Shown: positions 1 through 6,314, counted from the stretch's first letter. The stretch is 8,250 nt of DNA from Actinomycetota bacterium (GCA_030838815.1 JAUZEX010000015.1:1-8250), one strand, 5' to 3'. Translations and numbers: made by a program. The notes: generated by a model not told the origin, from the sequence alone.

Positions 1-117
1 CGATCTGCGGAGCAAGGAAGCACGGCGGCGGCCTTGCGCCGCTCGGCCAGGGGCGTCGAGCGGGTGGCGTCGGAGTTCTCCTCGGCGGTGGCGGACGGAG
101 CTGCGGCGTGGACGTGA
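1..117 (+). CDS. C-terminal end of an unidentified protein (partial)
   Basis: Frame 1 is open from the window edge to a TGA at 115-117 and gives 38 residues of a gene that begins outside the window. The tail is rich in Ala, Arg, Ser and Glu with no aromatic core (it ends VADGAAAWT) and looks helical or coiled-coil-like. I do not recognise a family. The stop lies inside the start region of menD: the menD GTG at 108-110 overlaps the last ten bases of this frame. That arrangement is typical of co-transcribed, translationally coupled genes, so this gene is probably in the same operon as menD. The alternative is that frame 1 is open by chance in GC-rich DNA, because only 39 codons can be seen. Confidence 0.45.
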   Translation, partial: RSAEQGSTAAALRRSARGVERVASEFSSAVADGAAAWT

Positions 118-1853
118 GCCGCGCCTGTGCCCGCACGCTCGTCGACGAGCTCGCCCGGGCGGGCCTGGCCCAGGCCGTGCTGGCGCCGGGATCCCGGTCG
201 GCGCCGCTGGCGTTGGCATTGGCGCAGGAGAAGCGGATCCGCCTCGACGTGCATCTCGACGAGCGGGCGGCGGCGTTCTTCGCCCTCGGGGCGGCCAGGG
301 CCTCGGGGCGGCCGGTCCTGGTGCTCTGCACGTCGGGAACGGCGGCCGCCCACTTCCATCCCGCGGTGCTCGAAGCGCACCACTCCCGGGTTCCGCTGAT
401 CGTCTGCACCGCCGACCGGCCGGCGGAGCTCCGGGCCACGGGAGCGCCGCAGACCATGGACCAGGTCCACCTCTACGGCGACGCCGTCCGCTTCTTCGCC
501 GACATCCCCGCCGACGGTGACCTTGCCGCCCGGGCCGCCTGGCGTCCCGTCGCCGCCCGGGTCTGGGCCGAAGCGGCCGGCCCGCCCGCCGGGCCCGTCC
601 ATCTGAACGTGGCCTTCCGCGAGCCCCTCGTGCCCCTCCTCAGCGACGTCGCTGCCCTCGATCAGGACGAGACGGAGCCGGGCCGGGCGGACGGGCGGCC
701 GTGGGTGGTCAGCCGCGGGTCCAACTTCGGGAGCCTGGCGGCGGCCGGGCTCCCGGGGGACGAAACGAGGGAGCTGGCGGAACGGATCCTCAGTGCCGAA
801 CGGGGTTTGGTGGTGGCCGGGTGGGGGAGCCCCCCCGAGGCGCAGGCGGTGGCCGCCGGTCTCCGGTGGCCCCTGCTGGCCGACGCCATCTCCGGCCACC
901 GGGGCGGTGACGCCGTGACGACCTACGAAGCGCTGCTTCGGGTGCCGGGCTTCGCCGAGGCGAATCGCCCCGACCTCGTACTCCGCTTCGGAGGACCCCT
1001 CACATCGAAGGTCGCCATGGCCTGGCTCGACGCCTCCGTGCCCCAGGTGCTGGTCGACCCCGACGGCGCCTGGCTCGACCCGAACCGCACCGCCGCCGAG
1101 CGGGTCCCCGGTCTTCCCGACCTGCGCTCGGGAACAGGCGATGGGGCGGGCTCTCCCGCCGTCGAAGCCTGGTATCACGCCTGGCAGCGGGCCGAGCACG
1201 TCGCCCGCAGGACCATCGACACGTGGCTCGACGCCGACAGCCGGCCGTTCGAAGGCCGCGTGGCCCGCGACGTGGCGGCCGTCTGCGCCGAATCGGCCCG
1301 GGGCCCGGCCCTGGTCGTGGCGTCGAGCATGCCGGTGCGGGACCTCGAAGCCTTCGCCGGCCGGGTGCCGCCCCGGGTCTTCGCCAACCGCGGCGTCAAC
1401 GGTATCGACGGCCTGACGTCCACGGTCCTCGGCGTCGCCGCCGGGAGCGCCGGTCCCGCGGTCGGGCTCCTCGGGGATCTCGCCTTCCTGCACGATGCAG
1501 GCGGCCTCCTCGGCGCGTCGCGGCGGGGGCTCGACGCCGTGTTCGTCGTGGTGGACAACGGGGGCGGGGGGATCTTCTCCTTCCTGCCTCAGGCGGCGCT
1601 GCCGTCGGAGCGGTTCGAGGTGTTGTTCGGGACGCCGCCCGACGCGGACCTTGCCGACGTGGCCGCGGCCTATGGCGTTCCCGCCCAGCGCGTGGAGCGG
1701 GCGGCCGACGTCGGGCCGGCGGTCGACGCCGCGCTGGCCGCCGGCGGCCTTCGGGTGCTCGTGGTGCCGACCGGCGACCGCACCGCCAACGTGGACCGCC
1801 ACCGGCGGGCCTGGGCCGCGGTCGCCGAGGCGCTGGCGAGGTCGTCGGCCTGA
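108..1853 (+). CDS. menD: 2-succinyl-5-enolpyruvyl-6-hydroxy-3-cyclohexene-1-carboxylate (SEPHCHC) synthase MenD
   Basis: This thiamine-diphosphate enzyme joins isochorismate to the succinyl-semialdehyde unit from 2-oxoglutarate, the committed step of classical menaquinone synthesis in the cytosol. The 581-residue length is usual for MenD. Family landmarks are in order: PGSRSAP at 27-33; the ThDP-activating glutamate E52 in LDERAA; TSGTA at 75-79; TADRPAEL at 101-108 followed by GAPQ (Q115); SSMPVRDLE at 406-414; FANRGVNGIDG at 425-435. The metal/ThDP motif starts GDLAFLHD at 456-463 and ends at DNGGGGIF (483-490). Most family members have NN rather than DN before the glycines; N484, the expected metal ligand, is kept. 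The start is GTG at 108, with GGAG at 97-100 as a ribosome site seven bases upstream, and it places PGSRSAP at the usual distance from the N-terminus. An in-frame GTG at 114 is less well placed. It faces menF convergently. Identification is firm. Confidence 0.96.
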   Translation: MDVSRACARTLVDELARAGLAQAVLAPGSRSAPLALALAQEKRIRLDVHLDERAAAFFALGAARASGRPVLVLCTSGTAAAHFHPAVLEAHHSRVPLIVCTADRPAELRATGAPQTMDQVHLYGDAVRFFADIPADGDLAARAAWRPVAARVWAEAAGPPAGPVHLNVAFREPLVPLLSDVAALDQDETEPGRADGRPWVVSRGSNFGSLAAAGLPGDETRELAERILSAERGLVVAGWGSPPEAQAVAAGLRWPLLADAISGHRGGDAVTTYEALLRVPGFAEANRPDLVLRFGGPLTSKVAMAWLDASVPQVLVDPDGAWLDPNRTAAERVPGLPDLRSGTGDGAGSPAVEAWYHAWQRAEHVARRTIDTWLDADSRPFEGRVARDVAAVCAESARGPALVVASSMPVRDLEAFAGRVPPRVFANRGVNGIDGLTSTVLGVAAGSAGPAVGLLGDLAFLHDAGGLLGASRRGLDAVFVVVDNGGGGIFSFLPQAALPSERFEVLFGTPPDADLADVAAAYGVPAQRVERAADVGPAVDAALAAGGLRVLVVPTGDRTANVDRHRRAWAAVAEALARSSA

Positions 1854-1883
1854 GGGAACCGGCGTCGCCGGGTCACCGGGCAC

Positions 1884-1948
1884 CGCAACCGGTCGCGCCC
1901 CCCGAGCAACGACGGCCGTGAATGCACCCGGCTGTACCACCGGTTGCG
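1884..1948. terminator. Inverted repeat in the menD/menF convergent gap, possible bidirectional terminator
   Basis: The 129-bp gap between the menD stop and the menF stop holds a perfect 10-bp inverted repeat, CGCAACCGGT at 1884-1893 and ACCGGTTGCG at 1939-1948, separated by 45 bases. A small GC hairpin (1859-1863 with 1867-1871) also lies five bases after the menD stop. Both genes point into this gap, so a symmetric structure could end transcripts from either side. There is no T-run on either strand and the loop is long, so this is not a textbook intrinsic terminator. It could act through pausing or Rho, or it could be chance in GC-rich DNA. Confidence 0.35.
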
Positions 1949-1982
1949 CTGGCGGCGGGCCGGAAGCACCGGGGGAGAGGGG

Positions 1983-3431
1983 TCAGGCGGGGGCGGGGCG
2001 GAGGGCGCCGACGGCGGCGAGCATCGGGCGGAGTTTCACTTCGGTTTCGGCCCATTCCGCTTCGGGGTCGGAGCCGGCCACGATCCCCGCGCCGGCCACC
2101 AGGCGGGCGAGGCGCCCCTGGAGCTGGGCGCCCCGCAGGGCGACGGCCCACTCGCCGTCACCGGCGGCGTCGACCCAGCCGACGGGCCCGGCATAGAGAC
2201 CGCGGTCGAAGCCCTCCAGGGCGGAGATCGTGGCCAGAGCCTCGGAGCGCGGCAGGCCGCCCACGGCGGGGGTCGGGTGGAGCAGTCCGGCCAGGGTCAG
2301 GGCCGACGGTGCCGGGGTGCGGAGTACACCGCTCACCCGGGTGGCGAGATGGGACACCGTCGGGAACCGGACGACGTCGGGCTCGCCGGCCACCGGCGCC
2401 TCCACGCACACCGGGGCGAGGGCGGCCACCACGGCCTCGACCAGCAGGCGATGCTCCTCCGCTTCTTTCACCGAGCGGCGCAGCCCGGCGGTCAGGGCAT
2501 CGTCCTCCTCCGGGGTGGTGCCCCGGCGGACGGTGCCGGCCATCGGGCACGATGCCACCTCGTCGCCCCGGCGGCGGACCAGCAACTCGGGGCTCGCCCC
2601 CACGAACCCGCCCGCGGCATAGGTGAAACAGGACGGGTGGCTGCGGCGCAGCCGATCGAGCACGGACCGGCGGTCGAACGGCGCACCGGCCTTTTCGACC
2701 ACGAGCCGGCGGGCCAACACGACCTTGCGGACCTGGCCGGCGTCGATGGCGGTGAGGATCCGCCGGACGGACTCCGTCCACTCCGCCCGGCCGGGATCCT
2801 CCCGCACACCGACGTCGGAACCCGGCGCCAGGGCCGGGTTGCCGTTCACGGCTCCCCGGACCGTACCCCCGGTCGGACCAGGAGCGAAAGAGCCACCGTT
2901 CCGGGGGGCGATCCGCTCCGGATCGGGGTCATGCACAGCCCCCGCCGGGCCGACGGTGGTGACCCAGCCGCTTCCGTCCGCCCGCCGCACCACGACGACG
3001 GCGGGCACGACCAGCGAACCCGGCGCGCGCTCGTCGAACGGCAGCGCACCGACGGCGATCGGGCCCGCCCCCGGGCCGGAGTCGGTGACGGGCGACGGGC
3101 CGTCGACGCTGATCGACCGCAGCACCTCGGCCACGACGGCGGCCGCCCGCTCGAACCGCCCCCGGCCGGTCTCGACCGGGATCCGGGCGGCGACGCCGGC
3201 GGTCACGAACCCTGCTCCCGTCCGCAGCCAGGCGAACCCCTCGGGGCCGAGCACGTCGAGGAGATCTTCCACCTCGCCCGGCTCCAGTACCCGGGTCCGG
3301 CTTACCAGCTCGTGCAGAGAGGGCAGACCGGCGACCCTCCCAGCCCCGCCGAAGGGCTGGCGCCCACCGACATCGCGGGGGAGAGGGCTCGGCGCGCTGA
3401 CGTGGTGGGGAGCGCCCGGGGCGGCGGTCAT
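1983..3431 (-). CDS. menF: Isochorismate synthase (MenF/EntC family)
   Basis: It converts chorismate to isochorismate, the substrate of MenD, using Mg2+. The protein has 482 residues. Residues 1-110 are the variable N-terminal part and the chorismate-binding core runs from about 215 to 474. Core motifs: KVVLARR at 236-242 (K236 matches the general base), FVGASPELLVRR at 276-287 (E282 matches the general acid), MAGTVRRG at 297-304, the metal-binding stretch SVKEAEEH at 320-327, HPTPAVGG at 385-392, GLYAGPVGW at 411-419, and GAGIVAGSDPEAEWAETE at 447-464. ATG at 3431 is chosen because it overlaps the menG stop as ATGA and has AGGA eight bases upstream; the open frame further upstream only shadows menG. 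It shares the TrpE/PabB/salicylate-synthase fold, so a siderophore role (EntC-like) is possible, but menG on the same transcript and menD alongside favour menaquinone. A Gly/Pro-rich stretch at about 161-213 looks like a lineage-specific loop. Confidence 0.93.
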   Translation of the reverse strand: MTAAPGAPHHVSAPSPLPRDVGGRQPFGGAGRVAGLPSLHELVSRTRVLEPGEVEDLLDVLGPEGFAWLRTGAGFVTAGVAARIPVETGRGRFERAAAVVAEVLRSISVDGPSPVTDSGPGAGPIAVGALPFDERAPGSLVVPAVVVVRRADGSGWVTTVGPAGAVHDPDPERIAPRNGGSFAPGPTGGTVRGAVNGNPALAPGSDVGVREDPGRAEWTESVRRILTAIDAGQVRKVVLARRLVVEKAGAPFDRRSVLDRLRRSHPSCFTYAAGGFVGASPELLVRRRGDEVASCPMAGTVRRGTTPEEDDALTAGLRRSVKEAEEHRLLVEAVVAALAPVCVEAPVAGEPDVVRFPTVSHLATRVSGVLRTPAPSALTLAGLLHPTPAVGGLPRSEALATISALEGFDRGLYAGPVGWVDAAGDGEWAVALRGAQLQGRLARLVAGAGIVAGSDPEAEWAETEVKLRPMLAAVGALRPAPA

Positions 3432-4159
3432 GAGCGGGTTCCTGTCAGGAGTTGGGCGATTCCGCCGGACAGCGCCCGGCGCTCCACGGAGGCGAAGCCG
3501 GCCGCCGTGATCAGGGCCAGCAGCTCGGGCGGCGGGGGGAGGTAGGCGACCGAGGCCGGCAGGTACCGGTAGGCGGCGGTGGCCCGGGCCCGGGGAGCGC
3601 CGGAGCGGGCGGCGACCAGGCCGCCGACGAAGGGCACGACGTGGCCGAACCAGACCCGGTGCCCGAGCCGGAGGAGGGGCTGCGACGGGGCGTCGACCTC
3701 CAGGAGGGCGAGGCGGCCGCCCGGCCGCAGGACCCGGGCGCACTCGGCCAGGACCGGCGCCAGGGCGGCGAAGTTCCGCAGGGCGAAGCCGCACACGATG
3801 CCGTCGAGCGCACCGGCCCGGAAGGGGAGAAAGAGCCCGTCGCCCCGCACCAGCGGCGCTGCGGTCCGGGCCGCGCCGAGCATCCCCGCCGACCGGTCGG
3901 CCCCCACCGGGGTGAGGCCCTGGCGGACCAGCTCGCGGCAGAGGTCGCCCGTCCCGCAGGCGAGGTCGAGGACCACCGCGCCCGGAGCCAGACCCAGCGA
4001 CCGCACGGTGCGCCGGCGCCAGCCCTTGTCGAGCCCGAGTGAGATGACGCGGTTGGTCACGTCGTAGCCGGGGGCGATGGCGTCGAACATGGCGTCGACG
4101 GCCGCCACCTTCTCGGCGCCGGTCGGCAGCGACGGCGCCCGGAGCGAGCGGGGGCTCAC
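3428..4159 (-). CDS. menG: Demethylmenaquinone methyltransferase (MenG/UbiE)
   Basis: This class I SAM-dependent methyltransferase adds the ring methyl group to demethylmenaquinone, the last step in menaquinone synthesis, probably at the inner face of the membrane where the prenylated substrate lies. The length, 243 residues, is normal. Motifs: MFDAIAPGYDVTNRVISLGL at 24-43, the family signature; SAM motif I VLDLACGTGDL at 63-73; acidic D88 after strand 2 (VGADRSAGML); FLPF at 110-113; GFALRNF at 124-130; VLRPGGRLALLEV at 143-155; and the YRYLPASV signature at 197-204. The start is GTG at 4159, preceded by a G-rich GGGGGGA ribosome site at 4168-4162. No downstream Met keeps the N-terminal helix. 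It begins 25 bases after the merR-type gene and its TGA overlaps the menF ATG by four bases. A ubiquinone role is unlikely beside menD and menF. Confidence 0.94.
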   Translation of the reverse strand: MSPRSLRAPSLPTGAEKVAAVDAMFDAIAPGYDVTNRVISLGLDKGWRRRTVRSLGLAPGAVVLDLACGTGDLCRELVRQGLTPVGADRSAGMLGAARTAAPLVRGDGLFLPFRAGALDGIVCGFALRNFAALAPVLAECARVLRPGGRLALLEVDAPSQPLLRLGHRVWFGHVVPFVGGLVAARSGAPRARATAAYRYLPASVAYLPPPPELLALITAAGFASVERRALSGGIAQLLTGTRS

Positions 4160-4184
4160 TGTCCCCCCGTCATGCGGCCACCGT

Positions 4185-4949
4185 TCACGACGGCACCGTC
4201 TCCAGGCGCCGGGCGGCCTCGGCAGTGGCGGCCGCGATCTCGGCCGGGTGGCCGACGGCCTCGAGGTGCTCCTGGGCGACCTGGAGCAGGACCCGCCGGA
4301 AGTGGTGGGCGACCAGCTCGCTCACCGCCGGCAGCACGACCCGGAAGGCCTCGACCAGCTCCTCGGCCTTCTCCTCCTCGGCCCGGTCGGAGTCCCGCAG
4401 GGGCCGGCGCACCGCCGAGTCGAACAGCTCCACCGCCTGCGTGGCCACCGCCCGGACGGCGGTGTGGTGGGCCCGGGCCAGGTCGAGGAGGCCGGCCATC
4501 GGCAGGCCGGCCTGCAACAGCCGCAGCCCGGCCGACACGATCCGCACGTCGTCGGGGGTGTAGCGGGGCTCGCCCTGGTGGAGCCGGGGCACGAGCAGCC
4601 CTTCGCGGCCGAGGGAGTCGATGAGCGGGAGCGGCACACCCGACCGGGCCGCCAACTCCTCGGCCGTCACGAACTCCTCGTCGCCTCCCGGCGCCACGGC
4701 CTCCGACACCGCCGCCGCCAAGGGTTCGTCGGCCCGGTCGAGCTCCCCGTCCAGGAAGCGGCGGATGACGGCCAGCGTGAAGCCCCGGCGGCGGAGCTCT
4801 TTCACCCGGCCCATCCGGGCCAGGTGGTCGGCCGTGTACCAGGCGACCCGCCCTTCCCGGACGGGCGGCGGGAGGAGGCGCTGCTTCTGGTAGAAGCGCA
4901 CGGTGTCGACCGACACCCCGGCCTTCCCCGCCAGCTCCTCCACCCGCAT
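4185..4949 (-). CDS. MerR-family transcriptional regulator with a second MerR-like winged helix
   Basis: This is a predicted DNA-binding regulator of 254 residues. Residues 1-70 form a clear MerR DNA-binding domain: VEELAGKAGVSVDTVRFYQ is the helix-turn-helix, followed by the wing (EGRVAWYTADHL) and the second helical pair (VKELRRRGFTLAVIRRFL). Residues about 93-160 repeat the pattern (VTAEELAARSGVPLPLIDSL, a wing ending RYTPDDV, then LRLLQAGLPMAGLLDLA), so I read a degenerate second MerR-like domain. Residues 161-254 are helical, with H161-H162 and H215-H216, and are probably the dimer or effector part. No cysteine is present, which argues against thiol-based metal or SoxR-type sensing. Start choice: ATG 4949 matches the usual MerR N-terminus but lacks a good ribosome site. 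GTG 4970 (261 residues) would suit a leaderless message from the TAGAAT at 4984-4979. ATG 4991 is also in frame. It heads the menG-menF unit and may control it, itself or the divergent pair. The target is unknown. Confidence 0.85.
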   Translation of the reverse strand: MRVEELAGKAGVSVDTVRFYQKQRLLPPPVREGRVAWYTADHLARMGRVKELRRRGFTLAVIRRFLDGELDRADEPLAAAVSEAVAPGGDEEFVTAEELAARSGVPLPLIDSLGREGLLVPRLHQGEPRYTPDDVRIVSAGLRLLQAGLPMAGLLDLARAHHTAVRAVATQAVELFDSAVRRPLRDSDRAEEEKAEELVEAFRVVLPAVSELVAHHFRRVLLQVAQEHLEAVGHPAEIAAATAEAARRLETVPS

Positions 4950-4978
4950 CCGGGCCGGACGTGTCCGCACGAGTGGGC

Positions 4979-4984
4979 ATTCTA
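4979..4984 (-). promoter_or_regulatory. Candidate -10 element for the merR-type gene
   Basis: On the minus strand 4984-4979 reads TAGAAT, a good match to the TAnnnT pattern of vegetative actinobacterial -10 boxes. A transcript beginning about seven bases downstream would start close to the in-frame GTG at 4970, giving a leaderless message, or a leader of roughly 20 bases before ATG 4949. The -35 position has only a weak GGATTC. If this box is used, ATG 4991 would not be in the message. Confidence 0.3.
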
Positions 4985-5023
4985 GGAGCATCCACTCCCA
5001 CGAATCCCACCGGCGCCCGTGAC

Positions 5024-5063
5024 GGCCAATCGCCGTCGGCGGAAAAAAAATCCGGGATTGGCC
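5024..5063. repeat. 8-bp inverted repeat flanking an A8 tract
   Basis: GGCCAATC at 5024-5031 is the exact reverse complement of GATTGGCC at 5056-5063. The 24 bases between them contain CCGTCGGCGG followed by eight adenines. An A-tract this long is striking in DNA of this composition. The arrangement could be a dyad operator with an intrinsically bent centre, a paired binding site for one regulator, or a hairpin in the merR leader. It lies 75-114 bases upstream of the chosen merR start. Confidence 0.45.
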
Positions 5064-5088
5064 CCCTCCGAGCGTGAATTGGGAGGGG
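5063..5088. repeat. 7-bp inverted repeat CCCCTCC / GGAGGGG
   Basis: CCCCTCC at 5063-5069 pairs exactly with GGAGGGG at 5082-5088 across a 12-base spacer (GAGCGTGAATTG). It abuts the previous dyad, so the two cannot both form fully as hairpins and could be alternative structures. Low-complexity G/C runs make chance pairing fairly likely. Confidence 0.3.
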
Positions 5089-5102
5089 ATAAGGGGCACT
5101 TG

Positions 5103-5112
5103 ACCTGTAGGT
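5103..5112. promoter_or_regulatory. Candidate operator palindrome ACCT-GT-AGGT
   Basis: ACCT at 5103-5106 and AGGT at 5109-5112 form a short perfect dyad. It overlaps TTGACC (5100-5105), which looks like a -35 box for the plus-strand genes, and TAGGTT (5108-5113), which could itself pass for a -10 box. A MerR-type protein often binds a dyad placed in the promoter spacer, so this is a reasonable candidate site for the regulator encoded next door. The match is short and no experimental link can be seen here. Confidence 0.25.
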
Positions 5113-5175
5113 TGTGACGCCAGTGCAGCGGAGCACGGAGCAAGGGGCTGGGATTGGGCGTTCGCCTGACGGGCC

Positions 5176-5180
5176 GGGAG
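5176..5180 (+). promoter_or_regulatory. Ribosome binding site fixing the start of the propeller gene
   Basis: GGGAG lies six bases before ATG 5187. It favours that start over an in-frame TTG at 5154, which would add eleven residues of unlikely sequence ahead of the membrane segment and has no comparable site at the right distance. Confidence 0.6.
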
Positions 5181-5186
5181 CACGGG

Positions 5187-6314
5187 ATGGCGGCGAAGCG
5201 CCCCGTGGTGGCCGTAGCGGTAGCGGCAACCGTTGCCGTCGTTGGAGTTCTGGCCTTCCGGGGCACCGGGTCCGACCGCCCGGTCATCACCCGGGCGGGC
5301 GGGAAGGCACCGGCCGCGCCGGTCACCGCCCCCGCTGCAGAGGGCGGCGCCGACCCGACGTTGGTCAGCGCCGGGCGCCCCGCTCCCGACGGGCCGCGGC
5401 CTGACGAGATCGCCGCCATCGCCGGCGGCACCGTTGCGCTGCTCGACGGGCGCGACGGGCACACCCTGCGCACTCTGGCCACCCACCCCGAGGCGGCGAC
5501 CGGCGGCTTTCCTTATTTGGAGGGTGTCTCCCTCGCCCCGGACCGGCAGCAGGTCTTCTATGCCCTGGCCGGCGACTGTGGCCCGGCCACGATCTACCGG
5601 GTGGCGGCCGACGGCCGGACTCCGACGGAGGCGATCTTGAACGGCGTCTCGCCGTCAGTCAGTCCCGACGGCCGGAAGCTGGCCTACGCCGTTGCCGCTC
5701 CCGGTCCGGCTCCCGCCCCGATTGCGGTGACGGCGCCGACCACCGGCGCCGCTCCCGCCCCGGTCGAGCGCCACTGCGAGAACGCCGTCGTGGTGCGCGA
5801 CCTGAAGACCGGCGCCGAGCGCACCTGGCGGTACCCGGACACGCCGGACTACACCACCACCCTCTACCGCGACGCCGTGATCAGCGAGATCGCCTGGGCC
5901 CCGGACTCGACCCGGCTGGCCTACACGCTGTCCTACGAGGGCGACTCGATCTCGATCCTCGACACCGAGTCCGACGCCGATCTCTCGCAGACCCGGGAGG
6001 TCGTGATCCCCGGCGGCGGCGGCAATTCCAGCCATCCGGCCTGGCAGGCCACCAGCGGCCTCCTCGGCGTGTTCAACACCCGCTTCGAGTGCTGTTTCGA
6101 CGACGACTACACCGGGCCGCCCCGGGCCCTCCTGGTCGACCCCGACCGCCGGCTGGCGACGCCGCTGCTGCCCTCCGGCCGGCGGGTGACGGCGCTCGAC
6201 TTCGACGCCAGCGGCGCCCACCTTCTCTTCGTCGACGGCGGCCGCCTCTACCGGCGCAGCGGGACGCAGGCGCCGGTGGCCCTGGCGACGGGCGTCACCG
6301 CCGCCGACTGGTAG
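5187..6314 (+). CDS. Membrane-anchored TolB/PD40-like beta-propeller protein
   Basis: The predicted protein has 375 residues. Residues 2-5 are basic (AAKR) and residues 6-24 are a hydrophobic run rich in Ala and Val, so it looks like a signal anchor or uncleaved signal peptide. No lipobox cysteine follows. A Pro/Ala/Gly linker (about 36-73) leads to a propeller-like domain. Blades are recognisable from TolB/PD40-type turns: SLAPDRQQVFYAL (115-127), SPSVSPDGRKLAYAV (155-169), IAWAPDSTRLAYTLSY (235-250), and ALDFDASGAHLLFVDGGRLY (336-355). A Pro/Ala-rich insertion at about 170-195 interrupts one blade. Cysteines occur at C131, C197 and the pair C302-C303 in FECCFDDD, which could form disulfides outside the cytoplasm or bind metal. 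Its TAG shares a base with the GTG of the oxidoreductase, so the two are almost certainly one transcript. Such propellers usually serve as binding scaffolds; no enzyme function is claimed. Confidence 0.75.
   Translation: MAAKRPVVAVAVAATVAVVGVLAFRGTGSDRPVITRAGGKAPAAPVTAPAAEGGADPTLVSAGRPAPDGPRPDEIAAIAGGTVALLDGRDGHTLRTLATHPEAATGGFPYLEGVSLAPDRQQVFYALAGDCGPATIYRVAADGRTPTEAILNGVSPSVSPDGRKLAYAVAAPGPAPAPIAVTAPTTGAAPAPVERHCENAVVVRDLKTGAERTWRYPDTPDYTTTLYRDAVISEIAWAPDSTRLAYTLSYEGDSISILDTESDADLSQTREVVIPGGGGNSSHPAWQATSGLLGVFNTRFECCFDDDYTGPPRALLVDPDRRLATPLLPSGRRVTALDFDASGAHLLFVDGGRLYRRSGTQAPVALATGVTAADW

Larger units (their letters stand above)
4950..5186. promoter_or_regulatory. Divergent control region between the merR-menG-menF unit and the propeller/oxidoreductase pair
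   Basis: These 237 bases separate two divergent transcription units and hold no gene I can support. They stand out from the window by an eight-A tract (5043-5050), two nested inverted repeats, a direct repeat of GGGATTGG (5054-5061 and 5150-5157) and a short ACCT-GT-AGGT palindrome. Promoters for both directions must lie here or nearby, because each flanking first gene begins at an edge of the region. I see no strong consensus sigma-70 pair for the plus-strand genes: TTGACC at 5100-5105 resembles a -35 box, but no TAnnnT follows at 16-19 bases. Confidence 0.6.

Noticed and set aside
1859..1871. Small GC hairpin just after the menD stop as an intrinsic terminator
   Set aside because: The stem is only five base pairs with a three-base loop and no T-run follows; such stems are frequent by chance at this GC content.
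1944..3545. Plus-strand open frame of 533 codons opposite menF
   Set aside because: It is composed of Gly/Arg/His-rich sequence mirroring the menF codons. The minus-strand product has all isochorismate synthase motifs, so the plus frame is a shadow.
3432..3794. N-terminal extension of menF by 121 residues from a start at 3794
   Set aside because: This stretch overlaps the conserved 3' half of menG, reads as Pro/Arg-rich noise, and the ATG at 3431 has an ATGA overlap and a ribosome site.
5041..5186. Riboswitch (for example a molybdenum-cofactor type) in the leader of the propeller/oxidoreductase genes
   Set aside because: I could not identify a conserved aptamer core; only simple dyads are seen, better explained as operator or promoter elements.
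5224..5238. Palindrome CGGCAAC-C-GTTGCCG near the start of the propeller gene
   Set aside because: It lies within codons for the Ala/Val-rich membrane segment and is most easily explained by repeated Ala/Val codons, though a regulatory site cannot be excluded.
4950..5486. N-terminal extension of the MerR-type protein up to 5486
   Set aside because: The extra 179 residues cross the divergent control region and the start of the propeller gene, contain no domain, and precede a normal MerR N-terminus.
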